A stretch of DNA of 64,000 nt from Allacma fusca. Lineage: Eukaryota > Arthropoda > Collembola > Symphypleona > Sminthuridae. The notes below the pieces were generated by a model, which was not told the origin of the DNA, did no database searches, and worked only from the letters and a program-made list of their open reading frames with translations. The number at the start of each line of letters is the position of its first letter. Positions within the stretch are counted from its first letter, which is position 1. Shown in pieces: positions 24,816 through 36,804 of this stretch. The DNA is taken from contig OX359246.1 in the NCBI GenBank assembly GCA_947179485.1, forward strand, positions 47,719,632 through 47,783,631. Reading direction: 5' to 3'. The translations under genes were made by a program, and so were the position numbers.

Positions 24816-26544
24816 TCATTTCTGAATTACTGGATATTGGACTTTTTGCAAAGCTTCTAATTCTTCCTCAAAGAACGCTGCAATTTTCTCTGCGGATTCT
24901 TCTTGACCGAAGATGGATTTATCCAGGAAGAAATTAAACCTCTGTTGGCCGTTGACTCCCCAGCTTGAAATAACCATTCCTGAAAGCCAGATCAATAGAC
25001 TTTAATTTTGTTTCTAGTAGGCAGTTTACAACTTACAATACTGTAGTTAGTTACACAATATCACAATAATAATAATAATATCATCACATAATCATACCCA
25101 AAGATTCTGAGGAGGTAAGAGCTGTGAAGACATCCACAACCTCCAGTCCATCCACGTACTCCTTGCTGAGTGTTGTTGGGAAATTTGACATGCCAAAACT
25201 CGGGCCGAATTTCATTACGAATAAGAAATATGCTCTTATGATTCTTGAAGGTACAAGGGAAAATAAACGACCAAAATAAACGGACGAAATTGGGACTAAA
25301 GCCTGGTCAAATTTCTTGAGGATACTTTGTGTTTGATACAGACGCTCTGTGGATGTGTCTGCATTACATGGCAGTTCGGCTACCACCATAGTCCTAAAGT
25401 AAATAAAAGTAGTTGCTATTCAAAATAATTTGAGAAGTTTCTTAAAGATCATTTAAAATTTAAGTAATCCCATAATGAGCAAAATTGTGCAAAACATATG
25501 AGGGTTTTACGCATGTAAGTGCCATCCTCCAGGGTGGTTTGATAAGGGCAGTACATAAGCCAGGTCCAACTTTGACGGAGATTCTTTCCCAGCATTTTTT
25601 AATGCTCGGTCAACGGCTCCTTGAATAGCGGAATTAATCACAGTTGCAAATTCCACATCGTGCATTTTCTTGATTGATTTAATTACTTCGACGGAAACAT
25701 TGGAGCTGATGCTGCAAAACATGTTTCTCTCACTGGTTCGACCGCCTATCCTTCTTCCTTTGAATAGAAGTTGGAAAACCTCCGCCATTTCGTAAGGCAA
25801 CGTTAGAATAACTCTCAAGCGTTCCCAAGTTGACAGGACTCTGTTGTTCCTTGACGGTTTTGGAGTCTTAAATGGTGACTGGAATAATATCCGGAATAAA
25901 CCAATCAGGCTGTAAACATCGCAGTGAATATGATCCACACGAAATATAATCAAAGTATGAGGTTCCGTCTTGCCGGATTTGGAGTAATTTGGAACAATCA
26001 AAACCTCCCATGGACTTTGATCGGTTTTCCAAGGTGCTTCTGCTAATTTTGGCCAAACTTTCTGCAATTCCTCCTTGTTACAAGGATTAGGGAGGGATAA
26101 GTCACCTTCATAATCGTAGTCTCTGATGTGAGTCACCAACGTAAATTGTGTGTCATTTCGCCAGAAGGCGTAGCCTAGGAAGTGCGTCCAGCTTTGCTGG
26201 AGTCGTTGATAGACTAATTTCCCTTTTGTATCCGTCAAAGTGATAACTCTCTCATCAAATAACTGGCGAATTCTGTCAGAGGAGATCTCTCCTCGTACCA
26301 CAAAGCACATCATGATGTTACAAAGGGAATTTTCTGGTCTCTCCGATGCGAAATTCACATTAAGGCCAGAAATGAAAGAATGTAAATCCCGTCGGAATGA
26401 TTTCACTATGATCCAAACTCCAAGGCGGTAGAGTAAAAGTAAGAGGAACACTGGGATGACAATTATTGTTGACAGGATTGATATTACCACAAGCAGAAGT
26501 ACTGTAAGGTGGAGACTAACTCCATGGCATGCTTTCTTCAGCAT
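24816..26544 (-). CDS. WS/DGAT-like O-acyltransferase (wax ester synthase family)
   Basis: Three exons on the minus strand: 26544-25511, 25393-25098, 24979-24816, about 497 aa. A long hydrophobic N-terminal segment (LTVLLLVVISILSTIIVIPV) anchors it, probably in the ER. The first exon carries the acyltransferase half. The family's HHxxxDG motif appears here as 'DHIHCDV' (about residue 205), keeping the second His and the Asp but not the first His or the Gly. The C-terminal half matches DUF1298 ('GMSNFPTTLS', 'SWGVNGQQRFNFFLDKS', 'FFEEELEAL'). Family members esterify fatty alcohols or diacylglycerol with acyl-CoA. The altered motif leaves catalytic competence open. Confidence 0.75.
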
Positions 26545-27935
26545 TTCAAAAAATGTATGTTATACACAAACGTTTAACAGTTAAAGTAATGTGACTCAGG
26601 CAAAATAGTTCCTTAAAATACACTCCTTAAAGGATCTTCTGGGCAGATGTCTCCGTAAACACCACTTTTGATTTCATTGTAATCAAGCGTCAAAAGTTCT
26701 CTTTAATAATATCAACGGGCGTTTTCTACAACCATGTGTAATTAAATAAAATTAGCTCAAAGGAATTTTAAATAATAATGTTTTAATTTTATTATTTATT
26801 ATTAGAGAAAATTAAAGATGTTTTGATGTCTAATGTCTCTTGCTCACATCCCCCCAATGTAGTGCTAAAATTAGAATGAACAGGACAAATATGATTCGGC
26901 GAGACTGACTGAGACAGTAAAATATTTTGCTGTAATTATTTTCATTGCTCGCATAACTCACATAATTCGTATGCATACGCTTGGGAGAAAGATGGCAAGA
27001 TAACATCAGATAGTGTTACAGAGTAATATTGCATAAGTAACTGTATGCTTAGAGGCAGGTGGTATTAAGTGTTGTGTATGATAAATCTCCTTAATGTTCT
27101 ATATTTTCCCCTCCGTTAGCGTTTATTGCTCCGTGCCTCACACTACACAAGAACAATCTCCAATCTTGTACAGTCTGATAAATTGGATGCATTGCACCGT
27201 TCAAATGATACATTCACTTTATGAAGTTAAGTCTTATGAACAAAGTTTACTGTGGGGCTAAAATACACGATCTTCCGGAAGATACATATATGCAAGTCCC
27301 ATGAACTAATTGAGGACTTTAACTTCACGCTGAGTTCGTACGAGATTATACCTGTAGATATATATACCTATGTACATGCGTGCTATTTTTCCTCAGAAAC
27401 TGGGAAATGAGTTCAACAAACGAAGTCAAGTGTGTGTCCGGGATTAGGTAATATTAAAAAAAAGGGATAAAAAGCTTCACTGAAAGTAAGTAGGTTTACT
27501 TTAGTGACCTCTTAATTTATTTCGTACTACAAGGGCATGCTTATTTTAGAAATTAAAAGTTGTTTTAAATTTGTAAGTAATGCAGCCGCTCGTTGAAACG
27601 GAACTAACTTCTACCTAATCATGTTTTGGAATTTTTAAAGCTTTATATTGTAAGTCCTTCCGCATTAATTGTTAATATATTTTAGTCTACCTCAGACCAA
27701 AGGGAGTCTTTCCCTTCCGGTTTAAATGTACTCGGTAAAATGAATTGGTTGTTGCACAACAAGAGACAATTTTTAACATATATTGTAAAAGTAATTACAT
27801 CATTTTTTGGGTGAATAGAGCATCCAGTAGTTAAGGCTTGCTTTTATTTTCGACTACAATTTTTATGTATGTATGTGTGGTTTCAGGTTAAACAGATCGT
27901 TAGGATTTTATCACATCTGGAATAAACGGTACGAC
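26545..27935. other. intergenic, nothing recognised
   Basis: Upstream of the acyltransferase and downstream of the complete UGT. No exon-like segment with family motifs seen on either strand. Confidence 0.45.
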
Positions 27936-29851
27936 TTAATCAGCTTTAGTCTTTTTCCTCCCACACAAAACTCGTATCACACATTTGATAAAAGTGATCC
28001 ACATTTTGACAAAAATATACACAATTAACAAGATAATGAGGAATAGGAATCCCCACACATCCAAGCATCTTCGCTGATACCATGGCTGATGAATGCCTAG
28101 GGGTTTCAAAACATCTAAACCATCATTGTCTTTCGAATTTCTCAAAACATACTCCGTCCACCAAATAGCCGTGTCCATGGGGTGCTGTGGCCGGTCACGA
28201 GATAATGCCGAAATCTTTTTCATCTTCAAACGGTAACTGCAGAGATAAAAAACGACTTTTTAATGTCATGCTTTTCTATCTACCATCTTTCATTCAAAAC
28301 AACATGGGAATTAAAGCCCACCTTGGATTATTTAGAAGATTCCTGATTGTAGAGGATAGCTCCGCTGTGTTCAAAGTGGCAATTTCTAATTTCAATGCCA
28401 CTCCTAACCGTCTCAGACATTCTATGTTGTAGTCTTGCTCAGCAAATATTGGTATTCCAATAACTGGTACTCCATAATAAGTCACCTCTTGAGTGCTGAG
28501 CATTCCACCGTGAGATACGAATCCTAATATTTTCTTATGTGCTATAAATTATTATCATCAAAATGCATTTCAAATCAATTTATACTAAAAAAACAGGAAC
28601 AAAAAAGGCAGTAGCAGTAGGCATAAATTATTATATTACTACGATTTAGTAAGAAGGATTTTTTCCCTTACAAAGCAAGGCTTGTTGGGGTGCAAAATTG
28701 ACCAATAGAACATTCGCAGGTGTTTTTTTTGGCAAATCTCCCGTCCATTTCATCACAAAGCCTATTCTTGCGTATTGTTGGAATACATCCAGAAATATTT
28801 GCTGCTTTTCTGGTGACAGTTGTGTAACAGTTCCAAAACTTACGTAAATAAATCCGGAGTATTTATTCAGAAATTCTGCGATGTTCTGCATAATAATAAT
28901 TACATAGAAAGAAATAGAAAAATACTAGAAACTGTACTGGTACAAATAATTTTTAGTAAATTGATATAGTCATAGATTTCCGAGCCATACCTTTGGTAGC
29001 TCTTCTTTCAGAGGACCTCCGCACTGCAACCCACCAACAGGGACAAACAATGGCGGTAGTGACCTGGCAACTTCCATACTAAAATGACTATTCACTAATA
29101 CCAGATTTGCCTTTTTCTCCAATTCATCCAAATCTGGCATATCGGGCATGCTCAGTTTTGACCTCAACATTTTTTCCAAGTCCCCAAAATAACCACTGTA
29201 TCTCTTGGTGTTAAAGTACATCTCCAAGCTTAATAACGTATTCTCAACCCTTTGAAGGAAGTTCATTTCCCCTGACCATCTCTTCCTTATATCGGGTATC
29301 CATGAGGTCTCAGGGACAGAACCGAACGTGTCATAAGCGGAAGGAAATAAAGTTGAAGTTACAAAATACATAAAAGGGGCCTTTAATTTGTAAGCTAACC
29401 CTACGCCACAGTCATTGAGTAAATCATCTACAATAACTAAATCAAACTTGGAAGTTTCCGCCCACTTGGTGATACCCTCGCTGTTGAGAAATAACTCGCA
29501 GAATTTGACCCCTTGAGGGGCCAACAAATCCCAACCAGCATTAGTTGTCCCTCCAGCCAGGACGTCTTCCTCACGGAGTTGACTAATGAGCAAACCCGCT
29601 CCTTGGAATTCCTTCCAGGGACCTCGTACCTTGTCGGGAATAACGTACTTAATTTTTGAGTTCGGAGTCTTGAACTCTGTTGGTAAAACCATGGTCACGT
29701 CATGACCGGCTTCGGATAATCTCACCGCGAATGGATGGTACACATGGAGCTGACTGTAGGTGCACTGTAGAACATAGATGAGAATGCGAGAACTCTGGCA
29801 GGTTTGGAAGAGAAGTAGGGAACAGAGGAATGCCGGTGCCAAAATCTTCAT
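27936..29851 (-). CDS. UDP-glycosyltransferase, complete
   Basis: Four exons on the minus strand: 29851-28991, 28885-28672, 28541-28322, 28236-27936, about 531 aa, the normal UGT length. A signal peptide (MKILAPAFLCSLLLFQTCQS) is followed by the acceptor-binding half. The donor-binding half holds 'YVSFGTVTQLSPEKQ' and the UGT signature 'FVSHGGMLSTQEVTYYGVP' with 'GIPIFAEQDYN' (about residues 367-395). A C-terminal membrane span (VWGFLFLIILLIVYIFVKMW) is followed by a short basic tail (GRKKTKAD), the classic ER-retained type I layout. It is a paralogue of the partial gene at 1-432. It should conjugate lipophilic endogenous compounds or xenobiotics with a UDP-sugar, probably UDP-glucose in an arthropod. 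Confidence 0.94.
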
Positions 29852-32019
29852 TTTGGTAACCTCACAAGAGTGAATATAACTCAACTGTCAAATGGGGATA
29901 AAATGTCAAAATATTTAATTCAATTAGATTTATTATAGACTCCTTGATTCCGGTAGAAGCGCTACAAGAATGTACGAATTTGCCGCTTATGATGAGCGTA
30001 CACTTATCACAAAAATACAGGGAATTAAGACTGAAAACCTTGCGACTATAGTACAATAGGTTGGAATTAATCCATGTGCAAAAAGTGGACATGTAAGTAA
30101 TAGTGTGAGTTTTCAGCTCTTTCTCAAGCCTGAAGCTTTACAGGATAACCTTGTTGTGTTGTTGCTACCACACAGTGCTTGCTTTGATGAACTCTTGCGA
30201 AGAAGCTGCAGTCAGCTGGAACTTTAACTATGACACGATGAAACAAGATTTGTTCATACATATTTGAGCGAAAAAAATTTCCCCAAGGGCAACAACGACT
30301 TACTGTAAAAATTGTCGCTTCAAATGCTATCATTGTCACACATTTTATACAAATTGTGTCCTCCCGGACACAGTCAATTAATCCAATCAAACGTGCGTCA
30401 AATTAATAATGAAGTAATCCTTAGATTTATAAGGAAACAAAGGACTTTTTCCATTTGCAAATAATTTCGTATAGTAGAATTTAAATGGAAATTACGTTAT
30501 TCAGCCTAAACTATACATGAGTGTATGGACAGGAAAAGGTGTTCGAAGAAACGAAACTGTTAATGAGTTTATTGGTTATGTTAATGTTTTTTTAAACAAG
30601 TAATTGATGATCGGTTCCTAAGTTTAAATTTTAAAAACTTTGCGTAATACAGCCTTGGATAAGGGTAATGAATTTAGTTCATTGCTCTCAAGCCATTTAC
30701 CGATTTTGCAAGCTATTGGATGGGTAATACTGTATCTACATGGACATACGTATGTATGTAGGTACATGTTATGAAACATTCTATATGTTAGACTTTAGTT
30801 TGTTACTTATCAATTAATTTTAAGAGCCATCATACTGATGGTATAAACTTTAAAATTTAAATTTGCCTATTTTGTAGGAAATTACAATCTTTTTACACTA
30901 CAATAGTCCCCTCCAGTATTACAGCCTGTTTAAAAGCATACTGAAATACCACAAAAGGCAATACCTAGCATATGGTAGATACTTATATTGTACATGTATG
31001 CATAAAGGGAAGGTGCATGAATTTCCCGTGAAGTCACTTTTTTTAAGATTGGGCAGTTTTTTCTTCCGAAATTTAATGGCATCAATTTTCAGGGGATAGA
31101 AATATTTTTTGTAATGATGCTGAATGTTGTGAGATGTTTGAATTCCTATGTCCTTGAACTATTACTTGTGCTAATTATTACTATAACATACCTTCGTAAA
31201 TCCTAATAAATCCAAAGTATACGGATCATCAAGCACCTTATTTTATGCGCATAAACAGTATACCATCTTATTTATATATTAATTGATATTTGTTCCATTT
31301 GCTTTTGGTGCTTAATTATACTGTGGTTTCTGTATCTGAAATATAAATTTTTGTCTGTAACATGTGGTTACGTAAAGCGTTTTCAAGGAATTTCGTATTT
31401 ATCCTTATTGCGAGTAAGCCAAATACTTTTATAAATATATACATGCATAGAGGGTGTATATTATCTCATGTCTCCCCCTAGTCATAGGAACGATGAAGAA
31501 AATACGCGATTCACCCATTTTTAAGTAAATTATTTTCCAGAGTTTTCACAACTTATTTTATCTTTTTGGAGCAAAAACTCTGGCCAGAGCGGTCAAGACA
31601 ATGGAGCATCAGGATTCTTTAGAAGAAGGTGAAATTTTAAAAAGGTTTCAATTTATTTAGCAAATTATAATTTGTTAGGTTGTTGGTTTCTTGCAGGAAA
31701 TTTTTATTACTTTCAGATGAGCTATCCAACGGGTACCTGCGTTGAGAATTGCGAGAATGACACATAAGAACAGAGAGTTGTGGAAATTCATCTTCACAAG
31801 CAAAGATGGGGAACTGTGAGTTTCTGATATTGTAATTTTTTCATGAGCTGTAAAAAATTGGTTTTGTAAAATTCAAATGTAATATTTCAAGAACATGATT
31901 TTATGTAATCACGTGGAATTAAAATGAGTACGATTTATTCGGCAGATAACTGGTTGTTTTCCAGTACATAGAAGATGCGTGTGTGCTTTTTTACAGATTG
32001 TGCGCAAATTGATCTTATT
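29852..32019. other. intergenic, no supported gene
   Basis: Upstream of the UGT and left of the inverted duplication. Weak exon-like signals around 31600-31820 could not be joined into a frame. Confidence 0.4.
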
Positions 32020-32437
32020 ATACCAAAATATGTTACGGTAATGTATAGAAGTTGCACAAAAGGTAGTGTCTCGCGGATTAAATTTAGTTTCGAAAAAGTC
32101 ACACTGTATTTTATAAAACATTATCTTCACCAATAAAAGTCGGGGAAGTTCCTTTCCTATTACAATGGAATGCTTATCAGAACGTAGTCCTAACTGACCT
32201 GTCAATTACATAATTAATTTTCTGCAGCGTTCTAACATTTTTAATGGAAGAATTAAAAGTGATCAACAACTTGATCAGTCACATTAATCCCTAAGTCGGA
32301 TAAGATAACATAGAAGAACGAACTGCGAAATCCCCGTGCGCAATAAGCAAGTGATCAATGATCTGTCAATCTGAGCTTGATAATGCAATTAATTTAATAA
32401 GTTTAGCTCAACAGAATAATCCCTGATATCTGAAGAC

Positions 32438-32444
32438 TATAAAA
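32438..32444 (+). promoter_or_regulatory. TATA box of C2 gene copy A
   Basis: TATAAAA lies about 120 bases before the ATG. An initiator-like TTCAG follows about 27 bases downstream. The same box, spacing and surrounding bases are conserved in the inverted copy, while flanking bases differ. Confidence 0.6.
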
Positions 32445-32560
32445 TCCCAAGGCAATGCTGGGATTTTCAGATTTGTCGATTAGCAGTAGGTGATTTTACA
32501 CTTTCAGCTAGTCAATTTTGTAAATTTGTATCCATTGATTTAATAATTATTGCATTAAAT

Positions 32561-33157
32561 ATGATGAAATTCGGACTACTTCCAGTATTGCTGTTAGGCT
32601 TGGTTGGTTTGACTTGGGGTCAAAATATTAAAATTAAACTTTCGGCCAGGTAAGAATTCTACTTTAAAATTTTCAAAACTTATTTTTTGCATACATTAGG
32701 ATTTGATCAAGGCCATTAAAATATTGTTGATCGTAAAAGGGATCTTGCACCTGGAGATGCCATTTGGGGTCCACCAGATCCTTATGTGAAAGTTGGATAT
32801 GCCATAGGTTCCAATTCTTTCGTCAATATTGGTAAAACTTCCGTTCAACATACCCATAATCCAGTTTGGGATCAGACTTTTGACTTTCAATACGTTGAAG
32901 TTCTTGATCAGGTAAATTTGGGTCTACAATTTAAAATACTATGTACGAAGGTCTAATGTTCCATGATTACGTTGCAAATTATTGAAACTACTTTCAAATT
33001 TTAGCGGCTTCAGTTTGAGGTGGTTGAAGATGATTTATTTTTTGACGACAAGTATGGAACCGTTCACATCAGTACAGCAGATATTCTATTTGCGCCTGGA
33101 AAAGTTCTGGAAAGAAATTTCGGGAAAGGTGTTCTTATCATACAGAATGTTGCTTAG
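32561..33157 (+). CDS. small secreted C2-domain protein, copy A
   Basis: Three exons: 32561-32649, 32740-32911, 33005-33157, about 137 aa. A signal peptide (MMKFGLLPVLLLGLVGLTWG) is followed by one C2 domain: 'IKIKLSARDLAPGD', 'DPYVKVGY', 'KTSVQHTHNPVWDQTFDF', 'LQFEVVEDDLFFDDKYGTVHI'. The aspartates at DPYVKV and VEDDLFFDDK fit the Ca2+-binding loops of C2 domains. A lone C2 domain with a signal peptide and nothing else is unusual, because most C2 domains are cytosolic. An extracellular Ca2+- or lipid-binding role is inferred only. Either ATG 32561 or 32564 could start translation; copy B has only the second. Confidence 0.85.
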
Positions 33158-33324
33158 AACAAATATTTCTGTCAGTTTTTCCAACTCAGCAATCAGATAT
33201 TGAAACGCAATTTTGTTTTATAAAATTAAAATAAATCTGGCATACCAAATCATATCTGTAATAATTATTGTAATTGTTCATCTCAAATCGTGATTAAGGC
33301 ACTTGTACGGAATTAATACATATA

Positions 33325-33706
33325 TGGGGTGTTTTATATCTATTCTATCCCCTCTAACACGTAATTATTAGGAAAGATGGCGTAAAATATGCAATGATAG
33401 ATAATGCGTACAATTTTTATCGCTGATTGTGAGAATAATAGATACCTCTTCTTAAACACAATAAACTTTCCTGTAAAAGTAAGGGAAAAGTTTAAGAAAA
33501 AATATTGGATGGAATCAAACATTCAGGATATCTAAGAGGTTCAAAAGATCTCGAATTTGTTTTGTATTATATAATTATCGTACGTCAATTATTCTTATCG
33601 TAAATCAATAAAACAGATTTTTTTAAATATGGAAAATAATTTGCCCTAAAATGGGGGAATCACATTTTTGCGTCATCGTTCCTTACATGACACGAAACAC
33701 CCTGTG
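33325..33706. mobile_element. possible Tc1/mariner-type miniature element
   Basis: GGGGTGTTTTATATC near the left end and GACACGAAACACCCTG near the right end are imperfect inverted repeats, each flanked by TA (33323-33324, 33707-33708). It lies in the spacer between the two arms. The repeat is short and diverged. Confidence 0.35.
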
Positions 33707-34744
33707 TACAAAGGTGTCCACATGACTCAGCCTAGCCTATATCCTTCCTACATTTAAAATTTGGACCAAGTCTACAAATATGCAATTTTAACGGCTGAAT
33801 TGATCAGCCTATCCTAATTCCTTCCTATATGGGGGGAGGGCATACCCTATGTATCTGTATAGGCCTACACTTTTCAAAATAGCTATTTATTCTCCACCCC
33901 TTCTATATTTCTCGTATATGCTTTTCGCTACCAAAAGACTACTTTTAAAGGCATTTTATGGTTCCCCAATAATTAGAAGCCCCACCTCAAGTTCCGGGTG
34001 TATGGGATCGGAATGAAATATAGTTTGAGTTTAGTTACCTTGGCCAAAGATCCTAACAGCAGTACAGTTTGTCGATCTCACCTTGGTTTGAGCCGAAAAT
34101 CGTGCCCAAGTTTTACAACGTTAGTCAAAAGGCATGTAGCACTTAATAATTCACACATTAAATATAAGACGAATTTTCCATAGTCAACTAAACAAGACAA
34201 TTGTGAATGTATTAACTAGCTGATAACATTTCCTAGTAAATCCCATTCAAAATTTGAACTGCGCTCAAAATCGATTTTCCAATCAAATTATTGAGTGTAT
34301 TATCGAATATTTAAAACTAAATGGTGAGGTCTCCAGCTCAAATCAATACGAAACCGCACGAAATTTTGACACCTGATATGCACCATAACACATATTATCA
34401 GGAAATACCAGGCGTAGAGTTTACTTTTACCCGTCTTAAATACCATTAAATGAACATGACATGCTTCAGTAGCGTATATATATGTCTATAATTATTATAG
34501 GACGGCTGGGCCTACCTATTTTGTAGGCTAGATTTTGGCGTATATTCCCGCACCACATTTTGTCTACAAGTCTGCTTAAAAAATTCATTGCTCCCAACAC
34601 ACAGCCTTACACATAGCCTTACATGTAGGAGAGGTGGATACCTTTTCTTGTGTATGAATATAATTTACGTATGCATGCATGTGCCCCAACCACGGTTTGA
34701 AATGTTCAATCACATACTGCAGATACTTATGATTTGAGAAGCAA
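33707..34744. other. spacer of the inverted duplication
   Basis: Unique sequence between the two C2 gene arms. No gene recognised; only short ORFs. Confidence 0.45.
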
Positions 34745-34832
34745 GACTTATTTAATTTTTTCAAACAAAATTTGCAATAACGCGCTTTTATATTTGATTG
34801 CTGAATTGGAAAAATCGGCTGAAATATTTTTC

Positions 34833-35439
34833 CTAAGCGATATTTTGGATCTTAAGGATACCTTTCCCGAAATTTCTTTCTAGAACTTTTCCAGGCGCAA
34901 ATAGAATATCTGCTGTACTGATGTGAACGGTTCCATATTTGTCGTCAAAAAATACATCATCTTCAACCACCTCAAACTGAAGACGCTAAAATTTGAAAGT
35001 AGTTTCAATAATTTGCAATGTAATCACGGAAAATTAGACTTTCGTACATAGTATTTTAAATTGTAGACCCAAATTTACCTGATCAAGAACTTCAACGTAT
35101 TGAAAGTCAAAAGTCTGATCCCAAACTGGATTATGGGTATGTTGAACGGAAGTTTTACCAATATTGACGAAAGAATTGGAACCTATGGCATATCCAACTT
35201 TCACAAAAGGATCTGGTGGACCCCAGATAGCATCTCCAGGTACAAGACCCCTTTTACGATAAACAAATCAACACAAAATATTTTACTGACCTTGATTAAA
35301 TCAAAATGTATAAAAAATAAGTTTTAAAAATTTTAATCTAGATTAATTCTTACCTGGCCGAAAGTTTAATTTTAATACTTTGACCCCAAGTCAAACCAAC
35401 CAAGCCTAACAGCAATACTGGAAGTAGCCCGAATTTCAT
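34833..35439 (-). CDS. small secreted C2-domain protein, copy B
   Basis: Exons 35439-35354, 35250-35079, 34985-34833 give about 136 aa with the same intron positions and phases as copy A. Differences are few and conservative. Asn becomes Ser after the signal peptide (GQSIKIK); ARDLAPGD becomes ARGLVPGD; the end reads 'GKGILKIQNIA' instead of 'GKGVLIIQNVA'. The putative calcium-loop acids in 'VEDD' and 'FDDK' are kept; the first loop loses Asp (RDL to RGL). Both copies keep open frames and good splice sites, so both look functional. Confidence 0.85.
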
Positions 35440-35560
35440 AATTTTTTCAATGCAATAATGATTAAATCAATGGATACAAATTTACAAAATTGACTAGCTG
35501 AAAGTGTAAAATCACCTACTGCTAATTGACAAATCTGAAAATCCCAGCATTGCCTTGGGA

Positions 35561-35567
35561 TTTTATA
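35561..35567 (-). promoter_or_regulatory. TATA box of C2 gene copy B
   Basis: TATAAAA on the minus strand, in the same relation to the start codon as in copy A. Confidence 0.6.
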
Positions 35568-35970
35568 GTATTCAGATATCAGGGATTATTCTGTTGAGCT
35601 AAACTTATTAAATTAATTTCATTATCAAGCTCAGATTGACAGATTATTGATCACTTGCTTATTACGCACGGGGATTTCGCAGTTCGTTCTTCTACGTTAT
35701 CTTATCCGGCTTCGGGATTAATGTGACTGATCAAGTTGTGGAATGCTTCACTTGGAATGCTTCCAGTGAAAATGTTAGAACGCTGCAGTAAATAAATAAT
35801 GTAATTGACAGGTCAGTCAGCATTTCGTTATGATAAGCATTCCATTGTAATAGGAAAGGAACTTCCCCGTCTTGTCATGATGAAGATGGTCTTTTTCAAA
35901 ATATAATGATTTGCTCGGAAATTCATTCAAACCACGAATCATAACTTTTATCACAGCCTTCTCGAATTGA

Positions 35971-36804
35971 CCGTAACATACTGATATTTTGTTCTGTAAA
36001 AGAAGTAGTATCGTCAAAGTTTTAATATACTTAGAATTAACCAGATGCATCTCATACTCATTTTAATAGCAAAAATTTCTCATGAATCAAATCATGCTGT
36101 GGAATTGTTAAACTTGAATTTGCCAGCATCATTGAGACAATTTTTACAGCTCAGTATTGTAGCTAGCAGGAGCAATAGACAGCAAGAGCTCAATCTCAAT
36201 AATTATATGTAAATAGCTCATGCAAACGAAACCAATGCCAATAACAATATTATGTGATATTCTTGAGTGTATTAATATTGGGAGTAGTGTACACGTGAGC
36301 TAGGTATCAGAGCGATAGCAAGACTTTTTAGACGGTTTTGCACAATTGTCGCTGGAAACAACTGACTTGAACTGACATGTACCGATAGATTACAGAACAT
36401 AATTAAATTTTAATACTCCAATCGCCGTATTTGCTCTCTTTTACGCAGTCATGACAGACACCTTTACAAACGTACTCCAAAGTGTGTTATCTGTATCAAT
36501 TACCGTGAATCAGCAAGGTTATCAATCTGCTTTGCTAACAAAGACTGCTGTATGAAGTATGAGTCAATGAAATGATAATTCCAAAATTATACATACATGC
36601 ACTTTTCCCAGTCAAAAAGCATACAGATATGAACGTTCAGCATTTTATGTCGTTCAAGGATTAGCACTGTTCTATTTCACCCTTTTCATACCTTTCGTGC
36701 AAAGAATCTACAGCTGAAGTGTCAAATTTTGTAGGGTAAAATTGTTTGAGTCTTTTATTGTTGGTGGAGCAGTTTGTTAAAAGTGAATTGAGTTAAAAAT
36801 AAAT
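35971..36804. other. intergenic, upstream of ARL gene
   Basis: Nothing recognised apart from the 5' end of a 77-codon minus-strand ORF (35817-36050), discussed in the findings. Confidence 0.45.

Larger units (their letters stand above)
32020..33235 (+). repeat. left arm of inverted duplication (C2 gene copy A)
   Basis: This stretch recurs in reverse complement at about 34745-35970. Upstream sequence, TATA box, three exons, both introns and the start of the 3' region all match. Exons are nearly identical; flanks carry more differences and small indels. The outer edge is fuzzy, with similarity fading left of about 32100. Confidence 0.9.
34745..35970 (-). repeat. right arm of inverted duplication (C2 gene copy B)
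   Basis: Reverse-complement partner of 32020-33235. The two genes are convergent (tail to tail), about 1.7 kb between stop codons. Confidence 0.9.

Noticed and set aside
30124-30390. 88-codon minus-strand ORF with cysteines
   Set aside because: No signal peptide, motif or splice support. Compatible with chance.
31600-31820. Exon-like segments 'MEHQDSLEE' and 'RMTHKNRELWKFIFTSKDGEL'
   Set aside because: Splice signals exist, but no combination keeps the frame open and no family is recognised.
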